The notes under the pieces were generated by a model. The model saw only the letters and a program-made list of their open reading frames with translations, searched no databases and had not been told where the DNA came from. A program made the position numbers and the translations under genes. Below, in pieces: positions 32,198-37,111 of a stretch of DNA of 37,111 bases (its first letter is position 1; each line of letters starts with the position of its first letter). This stretch comes from Amarolinea aalborgensis (GTDB lineage: Bacteria > Chloroflexota > Anaerolineae > SSC4 > Amarolineaceae): contig NZ_UETR01000030.1 in NCBI RefSeq assembly GCF_900491745.1, forward strand, positions 1 through 37,111. The letters are read 5' to 3'.

Positions 32198-32291
32198 ATG
32201 CCAACGACCTGAACAAGTTCAGACCGCCCGAAGCAACCGGACTCCCGAACTTGTTCGGCGCGCATTGACGGCTGCGCGGCCTTGAATCACT

Positions 32292-32651
32292 TCAGAGTGC
32301 TGGCGGCGCCTGCTGCGCCAGATAGCGCGCCAGCTCGGGCGCGCCGGTCTCCAACGGATAGCGGGTATCCGCCTTGACCATGCCTGCCTGCAGCGCGTCC
32401 TCCACATCCACGCCGCATTGATAGGCCAATTTGAAGAGAAAGACAAAAACGTCCGACAGCTCTTCGCGCAGCTCGATCTGCCATTGATCGGCTGACGTGG
32501 AAGGTTTGTAGCCTTCGCGGCGCAGAATCACGCGCGCCACCTCGCCCAACTCCTCCATTGAGTGCAGCAGCGTGTGGGTGGGCGCGACCTGATCCCAGCC
32601 GCGTGCATGATCCCAGTCCTGTAACCATTGTTGATAGGCCCGAATGTGCAT
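32292..32651 (-). CDS. MazG-like nucleotide pyrophosphohydrolase
   Basis: A 119-aa all-alpha NTP pyrophosphatase. The Mg2+ motif is visible as EELGE at 33-37 and EELSD at 63-67, separated by about 26 residues, as in MazG and related house-cleaning enzymes that hydrolyse non-canonical or excess nucleoside triphosphates. The protein contains a single MazG domain, shorter than the two-domain E. coli enzyme. The ATG follows AAGGACACTT. It is divergent from the secreted glycosidase-like gene and appears to be a single-gene transcript. Confidence 0.88.
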   Translation of the reverse strand: MHIRAYQQWLQDWDHARGWDQVAPTHTLLHSMEELGEVARVILRREGYKPSTSADQWQIELREELSDVFVFLFKLAYQCGVDVEDALQAGMVKADTRYPLETGAPELARYLAQQAPPAL

Positions 32652-32674
32652 AAGTGTCCTTGTTCTGCGCGCCT

Positions 32675-32703
32675 TTGACTTTTTGTCGCGCTGCGATTAT
32701 AGT
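32675..32703 (+). promoter_or_regulatory. Promoter for the secreted glycosidase-like gene
   Basis: TTGACT (32675-32680), 17-base spacer, TATAGT (32698-32703). The ATG follows after six bases, predicting a leaderless mRNA. Confidence 0.7.
32696..32701 (-). promoter_or_regulatory. -10 element for the mazG-like gene
   Basis: TATAAT on the minus strand overlaps the opposing -10 box by four bases. No strong -35 is seen. It would give a leader of about 38 bases including the ribosome binding site. Confidence 0.5.
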
Positions 32704-32709
32704 TTCTGC

Positions 32710-34611
32710 ATGTCAAAATCTTTACGCCTACGGCTGCTCGTCGCCCTTCTGGCGGCTGTGGCGCTGCTCGTACTAACCGGATTAGCGTTGGGGGTGCCAG
32801 GCGTGGGCGCGCCCGGCGCGCTGACGCCCGCCGCGCCTGACTACGCCCTGGCGCCCGGCGCGGCGATGGTGGTGGATCGCGACAACTTCAACGGCGCGCC
32901 GCGCGAGATCCCAGGCATCGAACTCGGCAGCCATCTCGATGTCCTGTGGGCGGAGATCAACCCGGCTAACTGCGAGACCAATCCCACCGGCTGCACCGAT
33001 TTCAGCGTGATCGAAGAACGGCTGCGTCTGCTGGGCCAGCAGCAGGTTACTACAGTAGACGGACAAGGCATCTCCCCGCGGCCGCTGTGGCTGAGCCTAC
33101 CGCGCTTTTGGTCCCAGGGCAACGAATTGGACGGCATCCGCTATTGTAACAACAATGTGCCGCCTTGGCTAGGCGGCGCCAACGGCCTGGCGCCCAACTA
33201 CGCCATCAGCGTCACGCGCACGGTCAATGGTCAGCCCCTCGTGCATACCGAGTACGTGCCGCGGCTCGACAGCCCGGCCCTGCAGGCCGCGTACACGACG
33301 CTCATCCAACGTCTGGGCGCGGCGTTCGACAACGATCCACGCATCGCCGGCCTATTCATCGCCGGTGGTTATGATAATGAAACCAACCTGGCCGCGCCCT
33401 GGTGCGGCATCACCCTAGAGATGATCGCCAACTGCGCCAACCCCGCGTCGCCGCAATGCCTGATTTCGGCTTACGCCGGCGGCGAGTACGATCAGTTCGT
33501 GCGCAACGCCATCAACGCGTTCCACCAGGCTTTCCCGCGCAAGCCGGTCTACCTGCTCTACGCGCCCGCGCCGGATGATTATCTGCGCTGCAACTGGGTC
33601 TACGGCGTGCCGGGCCAGTTCACCGGCATTGCCCAGTATACCAATCGCCATATCGGCCTGGGCTTCAACGGCATGCGCTATGACGTCCCGGGCTTCATTC
33701 GGCGGCCGCCGCCCGCGCCGCCGCCCGCCTCTGCGCGCTGCAGCGTGTTCCAACTGCTGCTCGACAACCGGGGCGTGCTGCCCATCAAGCTGGAGCCGTC
33801 GCAGAGTTGGTCGGGCGTGGCGCGCCACCAGATCGAATACTGGAGCTGGCTTTTTGGTTTGGGGCCTTTTTGGCCGGATTTCATTGACACGCAGCCGGAG
33901 TGGTTCTGCGCCAATACGGATGCGGATGGCAACTGCCGTTCACCCCTGGCCAGCGAGCTGCGCGTCTTCAATACGCAGTATGGTTTCCCTGCCGTTGTCT
34001 CAGCGCGCCAGGGCAGCCAGGGTGATTTTAGCGACTGGGTAGAGCGCCAGTTTGGCGACAGCCCAAGCCGCGCGCGCGATCTGTGGACTGCCTTTCATCG
34101 CACGGAGTTTCCGCACACAGGCAGCTTTTGTCAGGGCTACTGCGAAGGCTTCAACGACAACTTCAACCACTTCTTGGCTGTGGCCTACGGGCCGTACAGC
34201 GTGCGTTGCGGCGACAGCAGCCTGCCGTGCTATGACCCCAACCCGCTGCCGCAGGCCGCCACGAACATCTATTCCCGCTTTGCCGGCCGCCTGGATGGCC
34301 CATCGCTCTCTTTCAGCATCAGCAGCACCCTCAGCTATTACGGCCAGACGTTGAACAACGTGCACATTCGCGTGGCGTACGTCAACGACAGCGAGGCCGA
34401 TTTCACCATCACCCTGCCCACCGAGTTCAGCAGCATCACCCTGCCGGTGGATCGCACCGCGGCCGGAAACTGGGCCTGGTTCGAGACCACGCGGCGCATC
34501 AAGCTGGCGAATGACCTCAACGGCGCGATCTTGCGCGTGGATTACAACGGCCCCGACCCGCGCCCCACCCTGCACATGGTTTGGATTGACGTCAACGACG
34601 CGCAGCCCTAA
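32710..34611 (+). CDS. Secreted glycosidase-like protein (TIM-barrel type), function unknown
   Basis: A 633-aa exported protein. Residues 1-28 form a basic N-region and hydrophobic core (LRLRLLVALLAAVALLVLTGLALG) that is a signal peptide or anchor. The body looks like a (beta/alpha)8 barrel: LDVLWAEIN, IAGLFIAGGYDNETN, KPVYLLYAPAP, IGLGFNGMRYDV, LPIKLEP and IEYWSWLFGLGPFW suggest successive strands, with acidic residues at strand ends as in glycoside hydrolases. About a dozen Cys residues, some paired in short spacings (NCETNPTGC, FCQGYCEGF), suggest disulfides. The final ~90 residues resemble a beta-sandwich carbohydrate-binding domain. No family is named with confidence. ATG at 32710 is set by the promoter immediately upstream. 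Confidence 0.7.
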   Translation: MSKSLRLRLLVALLAAVALLVLTGLALGVPGVGAPGALTPAAPDYALAPGAAMVVDRDNFNGAPREIPGIELGSHLDVLWAEINPANCETNPTGCTDFSVIEERLRLLGQQQVTTVDGQGISPRPLWLSLPRFWSQGNELDGIRYCNNNVPPWLGGANGLAPNYAISVTRTVNGQPLVHTEYVPRLDSPALQAAYTTLIQRLGAAFDNDPRIAGLFIAGGYDNETNLAAPWCGITLEMIANCANPASPQCLISAYAGGEYDQFVRNAINAFHQAFPRKPVYLLYAPAPDDYLRCNWVYGVPGQFTGIAQYTNRHIGLGFNGMRYDVPGFIRRPPPAPPPASARCSVFQLLLDNRGVLPIKLEPSQSWSGVARHQIEYWSWLFGLGPFWPDFIDTQPEWFCANTDADGNCRSPLASELRVFNTQYGFPAVVSARQGSQGDFSDWVERQFGDSPSRARDLWTAFHRTEFPHTGSFCQGYCEGFNDNFNHFLAVAYGPYSVRCGDSSLPCYDPNPLPQAATNIYSRFAGRLDGPSLSFSISSTLSYYGQTLNNVHIRVAYVNDSEADFTITLPTEFSSITLPVDRTAAGNWAWFETTRRIKLANDLNGAILRVDYNGPDPRPTLHMVWIDVNDAQP

Positions 34612-34614
34612 AGT

Positions 34615-34642
34615 CATGCGCCTGACCCGCGCTCGGCGCATG
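34615..34642 (+). other. Hairpin after the glycosidase-like gene
   Basis: CATGCGCC and GGCGCATG, 12 bases apart, four bases after the stop. A second stem, ACGCCG with CGGCGT then TTTTA, lies within 34646-34690. Together they may end the transcript, but the T-tract is short. Confidence 0.45.
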
Positions 34643-34730
34643 CCCACACGCCGTTGACTTCATATCCAGCCTCCGCCGGCGTTTTACGGGCGAATCGGAA
34701 TGACTCTGCGCGGCGCTCCTGCACACGACC

Positions 34731-34741
34731 TGTGGTAAAAT
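34731..34741 (+). promoter_or_regulatory. Extended -10 promoter for the SAM hydrolase/murA genes
   Basis: TGTGGTAAAAT with TAAAAT at 34736-34741 preceded by TGG. No clear -35. The leader of about 126 bases contains a seven-codon frame, MLRSSW-stop, at 34786-34806, without a good ribosome binding site. Confidence 0.45.
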
Positions 34742-34873
34742 AAAGAGAGACGGTCGAGTGCGCGGGAACGGAGACTTTTCTGCTCATGCTTCGTTCATCC
34801 TGGTAAGAGGATTCGCTTCTGCGCTGACCGCGCTCGCCGTGCGCAACCAATTCGACTCAAAGACGAGGAACCC

Positions 34874-35650
34874 GTGCCGATCATCACCCTCCTGACCGAT
34901 TTCGGCGACCAGGATGGCTACGTGGCCGCCATGAAAGGCGTGATTCTGAGCATCGCGCCTGACGTGACGCTGGTGGACATCACACATGCCATTGCGCCGC
35001 AGGCCATTCAGCAGGCGGCATACGTCCTGGCGCAAGCCGCTCCTTTCTTTCCCCCAGGCGCCATTCACGTGGCCGTCGTAGACCCCGGCGTGGGCAGCGC
35101 TCGCCGCCCGCTTGCCGTGCAAACCGCCAACGCCATCTTCATTGGCCCCGATAACGGCCTCTTCAGCGCCGTGCTGGACAGCGCGCCAGAAAGCATCTGC
35201 ATCCATTTGGACCAGCCGCGCTTTTGGCGCGCCCAGCCGAGCCAAACCTTTCACGGCCGTGACATTTTCGCGCCGGTCGCAGCCTATCTGGCGCGCCAGG
35301 CGTCCCTGGCCGATCTCGGGACGCGCATCAGCGATCCCGTGCGTCTCATTCTGCCCACGGCGCAGCGTCAACCCAACGGCGCGTTGCGCGGCGCCATCAT
35401 TCACGTAGACCACTTCGGCAACCTGATCAGCAACATTCCCAGCGCTTGGCTGGCCGTGGATGATTGGCGGGTCACCATCGGCCACACAACGTTGGAAGGC
35501 ATCCGGCCCAATTTCGCCGCGGCGCCGATCGGCGCGCTGCTGGCCTACCGCGGCAGCGCGGGCACGCTGGAGATCGGCGAGCGCAATGGCCGCGCCAGTC
35601 AGGCGCTCGGCGTTGGCGTGGGGCAGCCCGTGGTTGCCGAGCCTTGCTGA
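34874..35650 (+). CDS. SAM hydrolase, adenosine-forming (DUF62 family)
   Basis: A 258-aa enzyme that uses hydroxide to split S-adenosylmethionine into adenosine and methionine; relatives are fluorinase and chlorinase. Conserved stretches are TLLTDFGDQDGYVAAMKGV (SAM ribose contact), VVDPGVGSARRPL, FIGPDNGLFS, TFHGRDIFAPVAAYLA and DHFGNLISN. The halogenase-specific loop was not recognised, so hydrolysis is the likely activity. The start is GTG at 34874 after CGAGGAACCC. murA begins 40 bases later and probably shares the transcript, though no functional link between them is evident. Confidence 0.92.
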   Translation: MPIITLLTDFGDQDGYVAAMKGVILSIAPDVTLVDITHAIAPQAIQQAAYVLAQAAPFFPPGAIHVAVVDPGVGSARRPLAVQTANAIFIGPDNGLFSAVLDSAPESICIHLDQPRFWRAQPSQTFHGRDIFAPVAAYLARQASLADLGTRISDPVRLILPTAQRQPNGALRGAIIHVDHFGNLISNIPSAWLAVDDWRVTIGHTTLEGIRPNFAAAPIGALLAYRGSAGTLEIGERNGRASQALGVGVGQPVVAEPC

Positions 35651-35690
35651 ATCTACCCAGGCCCCCCAAGGAACATGAGAGGAAAAGACT

Positions 35691-36986
35691 ATGTCTCGCT
35701 TCAAGATTATCGGCAAACAACCGCTGCACGGCGTGGTCACGCCGTCCGGCAACAAAAACGCGGCGCTGCCCCTGCTGGCGGCTTCGCTCCTCACCGACCA
35801 ACCCCTGACTCTGCGCAATGTTCCTGCCATCGGCGATGTCAAGACCATGGTGCAGCTCTTGCGCGGCCTCGGCGTGGATGCGACCTGGCCCGATGAGCAC
35901 ACCTTAACCTTGCACGCGTACGACCTGGGCCGGGGTAAGCTGGACAACGATCTCTTCCGCATCATCCGCGGCTCCGTCACGCTGGCAGGTTCCCTGCTGG
36001 CGCGCACCGGCCGCGCAGAGCTGCCTATGCCGGGCGGGGACAAGATTGGCCGCCGGCGCATTGACACCCACTTGCTGGCCCTCTCCGCGTTGGGCGCGCA
36101 GGTTGAGTATGGGCAGAATTTCACCCTGGCTGCACCCTACTTGACCGGCGCCGACATCCTGCTGGACGAAGCCAGCGTGACCGGCACCGAAAATGCGGTC
36201 ATGGCAGCTGTCCTGGCGCGCGGCGTTTCGATCATTCGCAACGCGGCTTCCGAGCCGCACGTGCAAGACCTGTGCAACTGCCTGGTGCAGATGGGGGCGC
36301 AGATTCAAGGCATTGGCAGCAACACGCTAGTCATCGAAGGCGTACGTCGTCTGCACGGCGCGGAGTTCAGAATCTCGCCTGACACCACCGAGATTGGCTC
36401 GTACATTGGCCTGGGCGCGGTGACGCAGGGCGAAATACGGGTGCGTGAGGTGCCAGCCGACCAACTGCGTATGATTCGCCTGATTTTCGGCGACCGCTTG
36501 GGGGTGCGGATGCGCCAGGAGGAGACGCCGACCGGCTTTGATCTCATCGTCGAAGACCATCAAGACCTGGCGGTGCGCATGGATGTGGGCGGCGCCGTGC
36601 CGAAAATTGATGACGCACCCTGGCCTGCATTCCCAGCCGACCTGATGAGCATTGCCATCGTGGTGGCGACACAGGCGCGGGGCACCGTGTTGATCCATGA
36701 GAAGATGTTCGAAAGCCGGCTTTACTTCGTGGACAAGCTGATCAGCATGGGCGCGCAGATCATCCTGTGCGATCCGCACCGCTGCGTGGTCGTGGGGCCG
36801 GCCACGCTGCATGGGCAGGAGCTCAGTTCGCCAGATATTCGCGCCGGCATGGCGCTGCTGATTGCCGCGCTGGCGGCCGATGGCGAGAGCACCATTGCCA
36901 ACAGCGGCCAAATTGATCGCGGCTACGAACGCGTGGAGGCAAAACTGCGCGGTCTGGGCGCTAATATCACGCGCCTGGAAGATTGA
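35691..36986 (+). CDS. murA: UDP-N-acetylglucosamine 1-carboxyvinyltransferase (MurA), Cys-to-Asp variant
   Basis: First committed step of peptidoglycan synthesis: transfers enolpyruvate from PEP to UDP-GlcNAc. The 431-aa inside-out barrel has Lys22 (SGNKNAALP), the loop LPMPGGDKIGRRRID, the PADL Asp region and DIRAGMALLIAAL. The loop residue that is Cys115 in E. coli is Asp117 here. The same exchange in Mycobacterium tuberculosis leaves the enzyme active but insensitive to fosfomycin. ATG at 35691 follows GAGGAAAAGACT. It is 40 bases downstream of the SAM hydrolase gene and followed by a terminator. Its presence implies a peptidoglycan wall. A paralogue elsewhere cannot be excluded. Confidence 0.95.
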   Translation: MSRFKIIGKQPLHGVVTPSGNKNAALPLLAASLLTDQPLTLRNVPAIGDVKTMVQLLRGLGVDATWPDEHTLTLHAYDLGRGKLDNDLFRIIRGSVTLAGSLLARTGRAELPMPGGDKIGRRRIDTHLLALSALGAQVEYGQNFTLAAPYLTGADILLDEASVTGTENAVMAAVLARGVSIIRNAASEPHVQDLCNCLVQMGAQIQGIGSNTLVIEGVRRLHGAEFRISPDTTEIGSYIGLGAVTQGEIRVREVPADQLRMIRLIFGDRLGVRMRQEETPTGFDLIVEDHQDLAVRMDVGGAVPKIDDAPWPAFPADLMSIAIVVATQARGTVLIHEKMFESRLYFVDKLISMGAQIILCDPHRCVVVGPATLHGQELSSPDIRAGMALLIAALAADGESTIANSGQIDRGYERVEAKLRGLGANITRLED

Positions 36987-37008
36987 GGCAAGCGCTGTCA
37001 GGGGTTCC

Positions 37009-37111
37009 CCTTGCGCAGGCTGGCTGCACGGCGCAGCAGCGGGCAAGCCGACATCGCTCTCTGCGACATCAGCTCCTTTGCGGCCGGCCTGCGCAAGGTT
37101 GGGTGCTTTTT
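37009..37111 (+). terminator. Branched intrinsic terminator after murA
   Basis: Perfect 12-bp inverted repeat CCTTGCGCAGGC (37009-37020) and GCCTGCGCAAGG (37087-37098), followed by TTGGGTGC and TTTTT to the window end. The 66-base interior holds smaller stems such as CTGC...GCAG. The long closing stem and T-tract fit rho-independent termination; a small structured RNA is the alternative. Confidence 0.7.

Noticed and set aside
34742..34873. SAM riboswitch ahead of the SAM hydrolase gene
   Set aside because: I could not find the conserved core or kink-turn features of known SAM riboswitches by eye.
34784..36124. 446-codon minus-strand frame opposite the SAM hydrolase and murA genes
   Set aside because: It spans two well-supported plus-strand genes and has no coherent domain content.

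Overview
The window looks like chromosomal DNA from a GC-rich, probably Chloroflexota-type bacterium. This guess rests on overall gene content (RNase J beside FtsK, a MurA with Asp in place of the catalytic Cys, a flippase-like protein next to a GT2, TPR and LamG proteins) and on heptameric intergenic repeats. No rRNA or other marker gene is present, so the phylum call is an inference.

Positions 1-7540 (minus strand) hold a probable five-gene unit read from a promoter near 7600: a serine palmitoyltransferase-like alpha-oxoamine synthase, an NAD-dependent epimerase/reductase, a family-4 uracil-DNA glycosylase, RNase J and FtsK (cut at the window edge). A TPR membrane protein and a Ca2+/H+ antiporter (CAX) follow on the plus strand. 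A class II aldolase and a divergent MTA phosphorylase-like protein lie on the minus strand, back to back with a class V aminotransferase.

Positions 12899-20647 encode one 2582-residue protein of no known function. It has three LamG-like domains (one interrupted by a ricin-type beta-trefoil), three ~60-residue repeats, several coiled coils and two glycine-rich alternating segments that resemble membrane-inserting hairpins. It is the strongest candidate here for something undescribed.

The complete ATP synthase operon (atpI/Z-B-E-F-H-A-G-D-C, 29200 to 21820, minus strand) has a clear promoter and a clear terminator. Toxin-antitoxin modules stand on both sides of it: higBA beyond its 3' end and brnTA divergent from its promoter. 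A 184-bp non-autonomous transposable element with perfect 14-bp terminal inverted repeats and an 8-bp target duplication sits between the operon terminator and higBA.

Positions 30083-37111 hold a flippase-like membrane protein, a GT2 glycosyltransferase, a MazG-like pyrophosphohydrolase, a secreted glycosidase-like protein, a SAM hydrolase (DUF62) and murA, ending in a branched terminator. Several genes have a -10 box only 6-7 bases before the ATG, which points to leaderless mRNAs. Intergenic spaces repeatedly carry degenerate 7-bp tandem repeats. I saw no tRNA, rRNA or CRISPR array.
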